This document shows, one piece after another, positions 17,637 to 26,756 of a stretch of DNA of 46,669 nt (position 1 is its first letter; each line of letters opens with the position of its first letter). The notes beneath the pieces are model-generated. The model did no database searches and was not told the DNA's origin. It worked only from the letters and a program-made list of their open reading frames with translations. The translations under genes were made by a program, and so were the position numbers. Origin of the DNA: Candidatus Hydrogenedentota bacterium (GTDB lineage: Bacteria; Hydrogenedentota; Hydrogenedentia; Hydrogenedentales; CAITNO01); NCBI GenBank assembly GCA_018056705.1, contig JAGPFE010000022.1:1-46669 (forward strand), written 5' to 3'.

Positions 17637-19973
17637 ATGCTGGCCATAATATCCCTCATGTTGAGCGTCGCGGCTTCTCCCGCAGTCGCGCTGCCTCCCG
17701 CAAACTGGGCCTACGCCCGGGAATTTCCCGAACCGGGTATTACCGTGCTCCAAGCGGGTGAATATGCCCTCTGGATCTGGGGTACAGCGGAAAGCAATGT
17801 CACCCTGACTGTCTCCGGCCAGGCCCTGACGGTAACGATCCCTCCCGTCGACCCAAAAGAAGAGGAGACAAAAGGAAAGGCCAACTGGCAGCGGGCCGGC
17901 GTATTTCCCTTTAAAACGGGCAGGGCGGAGATCAGTCCCGGACCCGGGGTATACGCGGTTGCCCTGACGCCCCCGGACGCCGATTCACCCGCCGCGTTCA
18001 TCCGGGCCTGCCGGGTATCGGCCGCGCCCGAACCTGTCATGGACAGCCGCCTGACCCAGCGGCGTCACACCGACACGGTATACACCATGCCCCATTACAA
18101 CCTGGAAACATGGCAATCCGCCGCCGAAACGATCCGTCGCCGGATGCTGGTAGGTTGCGGGCTAGTGGACGGCTGGCAGGAGTCTTCTTCCCCCGTCGTG
18201 GTCCGAGATCGGGTAGCGGCCCACGATGATTACATCGTGGAAAAAATCCGGTTTGAAGTCTTTCCTGGCTTCTGGGGTACTGGGAACCTGTACCTTCCGG
18301 CACAAGGCAAGGGCCCCTGGCCGGCGATCCTGAATCCCCACGGTCACTGGGCCCACGGGAGACTGGAACACAGCGATTCCTGCTCCGTTCCCGCCCGGTG
18401 TATCACCTTCGCCCGGATGGGTGCCATAGCCCTGTCCATCGACATGGTCGGCTACAACGACAGTTGCCAGTTCAATACCCACCGATGGGCCAACGAAACG
18501 GAAAAACTGTGGGGAATCCACCCGTTCGCCCTGCAGCTGATGACGTCCCTCAGGGCCATCGACGCGCTCAGGCACCTGCCCGAGGTCGATCCAGAACGTA
18601 TAGGATGCACGGGCGCGTCAGGTGGAGGTACCCAGACGTTCGCGCTGTACACGGTGGATGACCGCGTACGGGTGGCCGCGCCCGTCAACATGATTTCCTC
18701 CACGATGCAGGGCGGTTGCGTGTGTGAAAACGCCCCGCTGATCCGCCTGGATCACAGTAACATGGAAATTGGCGCGATGATGGCTCCACGCCCCCTGCTC
18801 ATGGTGGCGGCCACCGGTGACTGGACCCGGGAAACCCCGAGGGTGGAATTCCCCGCCATCCGGTCCATCTACGACCTCTTCAATGCCCGGGACAATGTGG
18901 AGTCCGTCCAGTTCAACTATGGCCATAATTACAACCTGGACAGCCGGAACGCGGTCTACCGATTTTTCGGTAAACACCTTATAGATCCGGGTAAAGACTG
19001 GTCGAATTTCCAGGAATCCCCCTGCCAGCCGGAACCTGAAAACGCCCTGCGCCTGTTCCCCGACGGCAAGCCGCCCAAGGACTGGGCCGACGGTAGAACC
19101 CTCATCGAGCGCATGATCGAACTCCGCGCGAAAAGCGTCGAGACACGGCTGGCCGGCAATCCCGCGGACCTTTCCGCGAGGTGGCGTGAACCATTGCGCG
19201 ACACCTTCGCCGGGGCCCGCGCCCCAGAAGTGAATGAGGTACGCGGGGATCGCCTGGATCGCGCGGTTTCGACGTCATGGACCGTGGAACGCTGGATGAT
19301 CGGACGCGTGGGCGTGGGGGATCGCGTGCCCGTTCTCCTCTACTACACGGACCCACCGGATCCCCGGGATACCGTCATCCTGGTAGACGGTCGGGACAAG
19401 AAATCCTTTCTGGATTCGGCGGGACAGCCCGGACCACTGGTCACCGCCTTGCTCGAAGCGGGCAGAGCGGTCATGCTGGTGGATCCTTTCCTGACCGGCG
19501 AATATCACGCCCCGAACGCGCCGACCCGTCGACAGCTAGTCGGCGCGTTCCTCGATACGTTTGAACCTACCGATACCGCCTGCCGCGTTCAGGATATCCT
19601 CACGGCGGCGGCGTTTGCCCGAAGTAGACGGGATCTGACCGGGCGCGTCAGCCTCGCGGGATGGGGCACAGCTGGACTCTGGGTCCTGTTTGCCGCGGCC
19701 CTGGACGAGCAGATTACCGCGGTGGCCGTCGACCTGCAAGGTTTCCCCCTCGATGATGACCACGCGTGGGCCAGAGACTGCTACGCTCCATCGTTACGCT
19801 GCCTGGGCGACACGCGACTTGCCGTCGCGCTCTGTGCCGGCCGAATTTCCCTGCTGGCCGGATGGAACGGCGACGCGACGGTCGCGCGGCGTTTCATGAA
19901 AAATCTTCGGCAAAAATCCGCGGATCCCCTAGAAGTCGTCAAATCCATCCTCGAAACAGTGCCGACGTTATGA
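17637..19973 (+). CDS. Secreted alpha/beta-hydrolase, acetylxylan-esterase-like
   Basis: A 778-residue protein with a Sec signal (about 1-20). Residues 20-130 form a beta-rich domain. Residues 190-440 are an alpha/beta-hydrolase: ILNPHGHW near 232, nucleophile elbow TGASGGG with Ser328, and a candidate catalytic His430 in NYGHNYN. This matches the bacterial carbohydrate esterase/dipeptidyl-peptidase-like group seen next to glycoside hydrolases. A second, degenerate hydrolase-like domain covers about 570-770. Likely role: removing acyl groups from polysaccharide so the rhamnosidases can act (inference). CGGAG precedes the ATG. The stop overlaps the next gene by four bases. Confidence 0.75.
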   Translation: MLAIISLMLSVAASPAVALPPANWAYAREFPEPGITVLQAGEYALWIWGTAESNVTLTVSGQALTVTIPPVDPKEEETKGKANWQRAGVFPFKTGRAEISPGPGVYAVALTPPDADSPAAFIRACRVSAAPEPVMDSRLTQRRHTDTVYTMPHYNLETWQSAAETIRRRMLVGCGLVDGWQESSSPVVVRDRVAAHDDYIVEKIRFEVFPGFWGTGNLYLPAQGKGPWPAILNPHGHWAHGRLEHSDSCSVPARCITFARMGAIALSIDMVGYNDSCQFNTHRWANETEKLWGIHPFALQLMTSLRAIDALRHLPEVDPERIGCTGASGGGTQTFALYTVDDRVRVAAPVNMISSTMQGGCVCENAPLIRLDHSNMEIGAMMAPRPLLMVAATGDWTRETPRVEFPAIRSIYDLFNARDNVESVQFNYGHNYNLDSRNAVYRFFGKHLIDPGKDWSNFQESPCQPEPENALRLFPDGKPPKDWADGRTLIERMIELRAKSVETRLAGNPADLSARWREPLRDTFAGARAPEVNEVRGDRLDRAVSTSWTVERWMIGRVGVGDRVPVLLYYTDPPDPRDTVILVDGRDKKSFLDSAGQPGPLVTALLEAGRAVMLVDPFLTGEYHAPNAPTRRQLVGAFLDTFEPTDTACRVQDILTAAAFARSRRDLTGRVSLAGWGTAGLWVLFAAALDEQITAVAVDLQGFPLDDDHAWARDCYAPSLRCLGDTRLAVALCAGRISLLAGWNGDATVARRFMKNLRQKSADPLEVVKSILETVPTL

Positions 19974-20866
19974 ATGTCCGCGCGCCGGATTTCACGCGTG
20001 CCATCCTGTGCGCCTCCGACTTCCACTTCGGGTGCGGGGTGTGGAATCCTTTTCGCCTGTTCGGCAAACGCCTGATCGGACAACTCAACTATCACTTTCG
20101 CCGCAAAAAGCGACTGGACTACACCGGCCAGACTGCCTTGTGGCAACTGGTCGCATACCACAGGCCGACCGCCGTGGTCCTGCCGGGGGATTTTTCCAAC
20201 CTCTCCCTGCCCGAAGAATTCCACGCCGCCCGGACCTTTCTGGATCGACTGGCCACCCCGCGCGTGCCGCTGTACGTAATTCCCGGCAACCACGACGTGT
20301 ACACCCATGACGCCGTCCGTAGACGGGAAGCGGAACGCTGGCTAGGCCCCTATCTACCGCCGGAGGGCGTTCCTTCCCTCGTGCGTGTCCCGGGGGCAGT
20401 TACCTTGTGCTTTCTGCCGACCGTTCGCCCGAACCTCTTTTCATCCCAGGGAGAGATTCCCAGGGAAGGATGGTCCTTTCTGAGAGAACTGCCCCAGTCA
20501 CCCGATGTAGCCCCCCTGGTCGTCGTGAGTCACTACCCGCTGCTCAATCGTACGAAGTCTTATCGTCAGAACTGGTCGCATCGATTACGCCAGGCAGACC
20601 AGGTACTGGATTTTTTGCGTAGCCATCCCGCTCCCATGGTGTTCCTGGCGGGCCACGTGCACCGTTTCAGTGTTACCCGGGATCCCGTAAAAGACACACT
20701 GGTACACGTAACCCTTCCCGCGGCGTTCTACGCCGATGGCTCGAGCCGGGCATCGGTCGTCCTGCTCCAGCCGGACCAACAGGCGTTATTCCGAGTATTC
20801 CGGGGCTCGTGGAACGGACAAGACTGGCTCTGGACGTTCCACGAGCCGGACAACCTTACCTCCTGA
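19970..20866 (+). CDS. Calcineurin-like metallophosphoesterase
   Basis: A 298-residue cytosolic enzyme with the full dimetal signature: Asp17-X-His19 (SDFHFG), GD at 73-74, GNHD at 106-109, His188 (VVSHYP) and GHVH at 228-231. Such proteins hydrolyse phosphomono- or diesters; the substrate is unknown. A frame open from 19766 lies inside the upstream hydrolase, so the ATG of the ATGA overlap at 19970 is taken. Coupling to the secreted hydrolase is tight although the two act in different compartments. Confidence 0.9.
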   Translation: MNVRAPDFTRAILCASDFHFGCGVWNPFRLFGKRLIGQLNYHFRRKKRLDYTGQTALWQLVAYHRPTAVVLPGDFSNLSLPEEFHAARTFLDRLATPRVPLYVIPGNHDVYTHDAVRRREAERWLGPYLPPEGVPSLVRVPGAVTLCFLPTVRPNLFSSQGEIPREGWSFLRELPQSPDVAPLVVVSHYPLLNRTKSYRQNWSHRLRQADQVLDFLRSHPAPMVFLAGHVHRFSVTRDPVKDTLVHVTLPAAFYADGSSRASVVLLQPDQQALFRVFRGSWNGQDWLWTFHEPDNLTS

Positions 20867-20872
20867 AGACTT

Positions 20873-20909
20873 AAAAAAATCCGGCGCGTCCAGAGAATGG
20901 GCGCGCCGG
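20873..20909 (-). terminator. Rho-independent terminator of the oxidoreductase gene
   Basis: CCGGCGCG (20881-20888) and CGCGCCGG (20902-20909) form a perfect 8-bp stem with a 13-base loop. Read on the minus strand the stem is followed by A and seven T residues (20879-20873). It ends transcription from the Gfo/Idh/MocA gene; no T-run exists for the plus-strand phosphoesterase gene. Confidence 0.88.
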
Positions 20910-20934
20910 TTACAGCCTTGTCAGGCGGTTCAGA

Positions 20935-22239
20935 TCAGGCGATCTTTGGCACCACGAACGGCTCGCGGTATTTACGGGTCAGCAGGGCATTGGCTTCGCT
21001 GTCGTTCACGAAGGTCTCCGTCGCCGGATCAAAATCCAGGGACCGGCGCAGACGGGCCGAAATGAGCCCAAGGTGACACAGGGAGGACGAAAGGTGACCC
21101 TCGATAATCGGCGCGTTCACCCGGCTGGGATCCCCGGCCCGGACCGCGTCAATGAAGTTCCGGTAGTGATTGGCTTCCGATTTCCCTTCATCGATCTTGT
21201 TGTCATCCTTGTCATAGATGACGTAATGGGTATACGAGTCGATGATCATGTAACCCTTGGTGCCGTAGAACAGGTTGCCGATTTTCGCTCCCTTCTCGTC
21301 GTTGGTGATCCAGGGACGGACTTCGAACACCAGCATCTTGCCCTTTGTCCCCGCGTTCGGGAACCAGTATGAGGTGGTGATAACGTTGGGCACCTCCTTG
21401 TCATCATCGAAGATGAACATTTCACCCATCGCGCTGACACGGGTCGGCAACTCCACACCCAGTCCCCAGCGGGCCACGTCCATCTGGTGCACACCCTGGT
21501 TACCCAGGTCACCGTTTCCGTAATCCCACATGTAGTGCCAGTTGTAATGAAAACGGTTGGGGTTGAAGGGACGTTCCGGCGCGGGACCCAGCCAGATGTC
21601 GTAATGCACCCCCTCGGGCACCGGGCAATCCTGTTCCTTGCCGATGGTGTTGCGGGGCTTGTAACACAACCCGCGGGCCATATACACCTCGCCGATCACG
21701 CCGTCGTGCAGTTTCTGTATGGCTTCCCGGATCGACGGATTGCTGCGGATCTGGGTGCCATGCTGAACCACCCGGTTGTACTTTTTGGCAGCTTCGACCA
21801 GTTGCCGTCCTTCGAATACGTTGTGGGAACATGGCTTTTCCACGTACACGTGCTTGCCCGCCTGGCAGGCCCAGACACCCGCCAGGGAATGCCAGTGATT
21901 GGGCGTCGCGATGGTCACCGCGTCGATATCCTTGTCTTCCATCACGCGACGCAGATCGTATTCCGTCTTGGGCGCTTTCTTGTAACGTTTTTCGATGGGC
22001 TTGATAAAATCGGCGAACAGCCGCTCATCCACGTCGCATACCGTGGCGACTTCAACATCCTCCATCGGCAGCAGGTTCTGCAGGTGATCTTTTCCACGAC
22101 CGTGGATGCCAATAATAGCCACCCGGACGCGGTCATTCGCGCCAGCCCAGGATGTCCTGGAAGTGCCCACCATGAATACGCCGGCCGCCGCGCCCATCGC
22201 GGCGTTACGCATGAAGTCCCTTCTGCTCTGTTCACTCAT
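20935..22239 (-). CDS. Tat-exported Gfo/Idh/MocA oxidoreductase
   Basis: A 434-residue NAD(P)-dependent oxidoreductase. The N terminus has a twin-arginine motif SRRDFM (Arg6-Arg7) and an Ala-rich stretch to about residue 33, so the folded, cofactor-loaded enzyme should be exported. A Rossmann IIGIHGRG is at 42-49 and the family's catalytic EKP at 134-136; a C-terminal alpha/beta domain follows. Exported members of this family are numerous in Planctomycetes-like bacteria and act on sugars or glycosides, some by oxidation-elimination cleavage. Two ATGs are in frame; AAGGAGAG is almost fused to the one at 22245 but ideally spaced for ATG 22239. Confidence 0.92.
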   Translation of the reverse strand: MSEQSRRDFMRNAAMGAAAGVFMVGTSRTSWAGANDRVRVAIIGIHGRGKDHLQNLLPMEDVEVATVCDVDERLFADFIKPIEKRYKKAPKTEYDLRRVMEDKDIDAVTIATPNHWHSLAGVWACQAGKHVYVEKPCSHNVFEGRQLVEAAKKYNRVVQHGTQIRSNPSIREAIQKLHDGVIGEVYMARGLCYKPRNTIGKEQDCPVPEGVHYDIWLGPAPERPFNPNRFHYNWHYMWDYGNGDLGNQGVHQMDVARWGLGVELPTRVSAMGEMFIFDDDKEVPNVITTSYWFPNAGTKGKMLVFEVRPWITNDEKGAKIGNLFYGTKGYMIIDSYTHYVIYDKDDNKIDEGKSEANHYRNFIDAVRAGDPSRVNAPIIEGHLSSSLCHLGLISARLRRSLDFDPATETFVNDSEANALLTRKYREPFVVPKIA

Positions 22240-22387
22240 GGTCATCTCTCCTTGTTTTCAGACCTTGAAAACATCTTTTAGACAACTGCATACAGGCTGG
22301 GGTTTCAGGTCGGCTCGGCTTCTCACTCCGGCCCACCCCTGACCCCATTACTATATACCTTTTCCAGTGCGGGCGTATAGTCTTTTT

Positions 22388-25300
22388 TCAGCGGTTCGTT
22401 TCGACCTCCATGAGCGGCGGAACGGCATAGGTCATCTCGAACACCCACGTGCCACTGCCCACTTCGGTTTCCAGGCCAGACAGGGCGGTTCCGTCCATGG
22501 TGGCATTCCTGGCGCCGGGGGGCAGAGACACCACCGCCCGGGTGTTCGGCGGAACCTGTACCGTCAGCCGCAACCGGTTTCCTTCAAGGCTTTCCCATTT
22601 CGACGCGATTTCACCGCGGATACTCCGGTACCGCAACGACGCGTGTTTCAAACCGCCCCCGGGACGCGGAGCCACCATGAACCGGCCAAATCCCGGTTCA
22701 AGCGGATGCACACCTGCCACGTATTCATACATGAACTGACCCACCGAGCCAAACGCGTAATGATTGAACGAGTTCATTCCCGGGTCGGCAAAACCCTGCT
22801 CGGGTGTCCAGCCGTTCCACCGTTCCCACATGGTCGTCGCGCCCAGCTTTACCTGGTACAACCAGGAGGGAAAGTCTTCGTTGAGAAGCAGGCGATAGGC
22901 CACGTCTTCCCGGCCGGCCAGGGCCAGCGCGGGCAGTAACCGGGGCGTACCGATAAATCCCGTGGCCAGGTGCCACTTGAACTTCGCGATTTCATCCACG
23001 AAACGATCCGCGGCCGTCGCTCGAAGGGACTCCGGAATCAGATCGATCGTGAACGCGAGGGCGTAACCGGTCTGGCTGCTGTCCAGGATACGGCCGTCGG
23101 GGCCGACAAAGGCCCGGATAAACGCGTCGCGGATATGTTCCCGAAGTTCACCGTACCGGGCGGCATCCTCGGACTTCCCGATAACCGCCGCGATCTCGGA
23201 CATGAGGCCAGCCAGGTACGCGAAGTAGGCCGTGCAGATGACTTCATCCTTCGCACCGCCCCCGAGATTCACCCAGTCACCAAAGCCAAGGTCCTTGCGG
23301 ATGTAGTCCCTGCTGGTATCCACCATCCATTGCATGCTGCGGGCCATGTTGTCGTAATGCGCTTCGAGCACCCGCTTGTCACCGTAGAATCGATACATGA
23401 GATAGGGACAGATGATGGCGGCATCCCCCCAGGCCACCGCGCCGCCGTCCTTAACCACGTTAGGAGCCACGTGTCCAAAACTACCGTTCGGCAACTGGGA
23501 GTCCTGAACGAGGTCCACGAGCCATTTCGTGTGAAACGCACCGATATCCGCCGTGTACAGGGCGGTGGGCATAAAGAATTGCGCGTCTCCGGTCCAGCCC
23601 AGTCGTTCGTCACGCTGCGGACAGTCCGTCGGAACCTCCAGGTAATTCCCTTTCTGACCCCACACGATATTTTCGTGTAACCGGTTCAGCAACGGGTGAT
23701 CCGTCTCGAACCATGCCGTCCGGGGAATCTCCGAGTGAACCACCACACCTACCACGTCCTCAAGAGCGGGCGGCGTCTCCACGCCCGTTACCTCAACATA
23801 CTGGAAACCGTGGAACGTAAAACGGGGCTCCACCGTCATCTTGCCGTCTTCGGCTGGAATATACGTGTCCGTCGCCTTGGCCTTGCGCAGGGACTCCGTG
23901 TAAATCATTCCGTCTTCGGGCTGCAGCCGTTCCGCGTGACGCACCACCACGGCCTGGTCTTTCTTCCCCTGGAATGTCAGTCGGACCCATCCCACCATGT
24001 TCTGTCCCATGTTGTAGACATACACGCCGGGTTTCGGTTCCGTCACTTCCTTCGCCGTGAGGGTCTGCTGAATCCGGACAGGAACACCTAGATGGGGCTG
24101 AATCACGGCCTTTACCTTGCCGTCGGGTTCCACCACCACGGGCTTCCAGTCCCGGTCGTCGTAGCCCGCCAGTTCCCATCCGGGACAGGCCATCCGGTAG
24201 TCGTGGGTTTCGCCCATGAGCAGGTCAGCGGCCCGCACGTGGCCATAACCCGCTTTCCATGAGTCATCGGTCACTACCACATCCCGAGAACCATCCGCGT
24301 ATTCCACCTCGAGTTGCGCCAGGTAACGAGGATGCTTACCGTAGTGGTCACGGCCCACCAGTCCAATGTTACCGCAGTACCATCCCTCGGCAAGCGTGAC
24401 CGCGATCGCGTTTTCACCTTCGTGAACCAGAGACGTCACGTCGAAGGTGTTGTGGTAAACCCGCTTGTTGTAATCCGTCCACCCCGGAGGAAACACAACG
24501 TCTCCAACCCGCTGACCGTTCATCAATGTGTCGTGTATACCCAGCGCGGAAGCGTAAAGTACCGCGCGCTTGACTGGCTTACCGGCGGCGAACACCTTGC
24601 GCAGGAGAACTGCCGGCGGCGTGTAGACACCCGATTCCATGGGCCTGCTCCAGGGGGGCTCGCCGTAAGCAACCACTTCCCTCGCCGTGGTCCAGGGACC
24701 TTTCCCAGGTCCTTCCTGTGACGTTTCCCAGGTACCGTCACTGACTATCCGTACCTTGGATCCGTCGCCATAGTGGACTTCGATCACGGCGATCAGGGCC
24801 GCCGCCCCGTGGGTATTGGCCGCTTCCACCACGATCTGGTTCTGCCCTTTCCGGACCGCGTCCTTCACCGGGTACCGGTATAGCCGGCCCCAGTTGTTCG
24901 CGGCCTCGTGCCCTTCACAGACATTTATGCCGTTCACCCACGCCTTCGCCTTGTTGTCCGCCGTCATGAACAGGGTGCCGTCCGTGATTTCACCATCGGG
25001 GAGCGTGAAGGTTTTGCGGAACCATCGCTTGCCCGCGGGCACTTCATGGGCCGGATCACCCTCGGGATACCAGATCCACGTGCTTCCCGTCAGGGGCTCT
25101 TCCGGACGTTTAGGCGAAGCATCATCCGGCTGGTCATATCCAATCCAGCGGGCCTGCCAGTCTTCCGGACGCAACAGGCCAACCGAGAAATACCCGGGCT
25201 CGCTCCATGGCCCCACTTTTCCATCCTGGTCCCACGCCCGAACCTTCCACCAGCAGCGTGCCCGGGATTTCAGTTCCTGCCCACCGTAAGGAATCAGGAT

Positions 25301-25585
25301 GGTGTCTCCGCCACTGACTCGACCCGAATCCCACAGGTTACCCGTGTCCTTTGCCAGCGCGTCCGGCGAGTCCGCCACCAGGATCTGCCACGCTGACTGG
25401 GCCAGGTTCCTCCCTTCTCCCTGTAAAATCCACGTGAAGCGAGGCACCGGCGTAGCAATGCCTTCCGGATTGGTCCGGTATTCCACCTTGAGTTCCACCG
25501 GCGTCAGCACCGCGAATGCCTGTCCCGCGGTCATGGCGCACACCAGCGCGCCTGCCATCCACCATCCCACGCGATTGGCGACCAT
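22388..25585 (-). CDS. Secreted GH78 alpha-L-rhamnosidase, large form
   Basis: A 1065-residue enzyme with a Sec signal (1-25, ending GQAFA). Domain order: Ig-like module (RTNPEGIATPVPRFTW near 40), a carbohydrate-binding-like insert (about 165-300), the Bac_rhamnosid_N beta domain (AVLYASALGIHDTLMNG near 341), then the (alpha/alpha)6 barrel with DCPQRDERLGWTGD at 654-667, including the conserved acidic residues, and a C-terminal beta-sandwich. This is the full bacterial GH78 architecture, releasing L-rhamnose by inversion. GGGAGG selects ATG 25585. The 148-base gap to the oxidoreductase downstream is compatible with an operon. Confidence 0.95.
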   Translation of the reverse strand: MVANRVGWWMAGALVCAMTAGQAFAVLTPVELKVEYRTNPEGIATPVPRFTWILQGEGRNLAQSAWQILVADSPDALAKDTGNLWDSGRVSGGDTILIPYGGQELKSRARCWWKVRAWDQDGKVGPWSEPGYFSVGLLRPEDWQARWIGYDQPDDASPKRPEEPLTGSTWIWYPEGDPAHEVPAGKRWFRKTFTLPDGEITDGTLFMTADNKAKAWVNGINVCEGHEAANNWGRLYRYPVKDAVRKGQNQIVVEAANTHGAAALIAVIEVHYGDGSKVRIVSDGTWETSQEGPGKGPWTTAREVVAYGEPPWSRPMESGVYTPPAVLLRKVFAAGKPVKRAVLYASALGIHDTLMNGQRVGDVVFPPGWTDYNKRVYHNTFDVTSLVHEGENAIAVTLAEGWYCGNIGLVGRDHYGKHPRYLAQLEVEYADGSRDVVVTDDSWKAGYGHVRAADLLMGETHDYRMACPGWELAGYDDRDWKPVVVEPDGKVKAVIQPHLGVPVRIQQTLTAKEVTEPKPGVYVYNMGQNMVGWVRLTFQGKKDQAVVVRHAERLQPEDGMIYTESLRKAKATDTYIPAEDGKMTVEPRFTFHGFQYVEVTGVETPPALEDVVGVVVHSEIPRTAWFETDHPLLNRLHENIVWGQKGNYLEVPTDCPQRDERLGWTGDAQFFMPTALYTADIGAFHTKWLVDLVQDSQLPNGSFGHVAPNVVKDGGAVAWGDAAIICPYLMYRFYGDKRVLEAHYDNMARSMQWMVDTSRDYIRKDLGFGDWVNLGGGAKDEVICTAYFAYLAGLMSEIAAVIGKSEDAARYGELREHIRDAFIRAFVGPDGRILDSSQTGYALAFTIDLIPESLRATAADRFVDEIAKFKWHLATGFIGTPRLLPALALAGREDVAYRLLLNEDFPSWLYQVKLGATTMWERWNGWTPEQGFADPGMNSFNHYAFGSVGQFMYEYVAGVHPLEPGFGRFMVAPRPGGGLKHASLRYRSIRGEIASKWESLEGNRLRLTVQVPPNTRAVVSLPPGARNATMDGTALSGLETEVGSGTWVFEMTYAVPPLMEVETNR

Positions 25586-25653
25586 CTGTAACCTCCCTTG
25601 TTGATGCGACAACGAACTTTACGCCTTGAAACCATTTCTCCCGTATCGGAAAA

Positions 25654-26679
25654 TCACTTTCCCATCAGCACCTGGGCCACCTGGAACGCGCTTCCGGCGA
25701 CCAGGCTGGCCATGCCCGCGAAAACCGTCAACCCGTACAGCGCCACAAGGGCAAGGGTAAACCGCCGCATGCTGGCCGACCACCCATCTGATACCGGCAT
25801 GGCCCCTAGAACGGCTAAAGGCAACGTGTAAGCCAGCGTAACCAGTAAAAAGGTAACTTGCCAGGGCCCCAGCCAGTTCCACGACCCGAGACGATCCAGC
25901 ATCGGGTGTCCCAGAAACCGGGACGCGGCCCAGTCTACACCATACAACGCCCACCATCCCGTGGCATAAAGCAGGCCGCAAAGAACCGCCACTACCATCG
26001 GATCCACAACAAGACGCACCAGCCTGATCCGCCCACCGGGCACGTTTTCACCCGACAGGCGCAACCCCCAGTAACCCGCCACGTACAGCGGAAGCGCCAC
26101 CGGCCAGCCCGCCAAGCCAATCAGTACCAGCAGGGGACGTGTCACCCAGACGGGAACCCTCTTCTCGTTGTCCAGCCACGCGCATATCCCCAGCCACATG
26201 GGTGCCCGCGTGCCACGACGCGGCATCTCCCGCCCCTGGTCGGATTCACTGGCCGCCGCGATAGCCTGTTTTTCCGATCCGGCTTCCCGGGGCAGTGGGG
26301 CAACGGACCTTTCTGGTCCCGTATCCCCGGGCGACACTCCTGGCATGCCATCCGGGGACCGCGTGGGAGGAGCATACGGGGCAACTGAACGATCCTGAAT
26401 CACGGCGGGTAACTCGGGCGGTTGCGGTCCCATTTCCTCGGATCCCCACGTGCGTGCCAGTCGCACGCCCAGCCGGATCGGATCCCCCAACCGCTCAAGC
26501 ACGACCCGGGCCGCGTCTTCACGCGCGGCGTAGCCGTTGGAAAGGGCGGCGTAAATCCGCTCGCGGAGTTTGTTGATGGTAAGGCTTGTCTTCTCCGGGC
26601 TCGTCAGCGCCTGCAACACCCGCGTGACTTCCGCCAGGTATCCTTCGATTTCCCGATGCTGTTCCGCCGACAGCCCCAT
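25654..26679 (-). CDS. HAAS-like plus PspC-like membrane protein
   Basis: A 341-residue protein. Residues 1-70 form a helical domain resembling the HAAS/DUF1700-type module (EIEGYLAEVTRVLQALTSPEK, ending LERLGDP). A Pro/Ser-rich linker spans about 85-155. Residues 160-207 resemble a PspC domain (MWLGICAWLDNEKRVPVW, then a hydrophobic helix). Three further membrane segments follow (about 225-250, 272-296 and 310-335). HAAS and PspC modules take part in envelope-stress or polymer-export control in other bacteria. The ribosome site is weak. It lies between the GH78 gene and a phosphoesterase on the same strand. Confidence 0.65.
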   Translation of the reverse strand: MGLSAEQHREIEGYLAEVTRVLQALTSPEKTSLTINKLRERIYAALSNGYAAREDAARVVLERLGDPIRLGVRLARTWGSEEMGPQPPELPAVIQDRSVAPYAPPTRSPDGMPGVSPGDTGPERSVAPLPREAGSEKQAIAAASESDQGREMPRRGTRAPMWLGICAWLDNEKRVPVWVTRPLLVLIGLAGWPVALPLYVAGYWGLRLSGENVPGGRIRLVRLVVDPMVVAVLCGLLYATGWWALYGVDWAASRFLGHPMLDRLGSWNWLGPWQVTFLLVTLAYTLPLAVLGAMPVSDGWSASMRRFTLALVALYGLTVFAGMASLVAGSAFQVAQVLMGK

Positions 26680-26756
26680 GATCTGCCGTTACCCCTGTCG
26701 CGTTATAGTACCCCTGTTTATATCACAATAACCGTTCATCCTGGTACTTCACGCGG

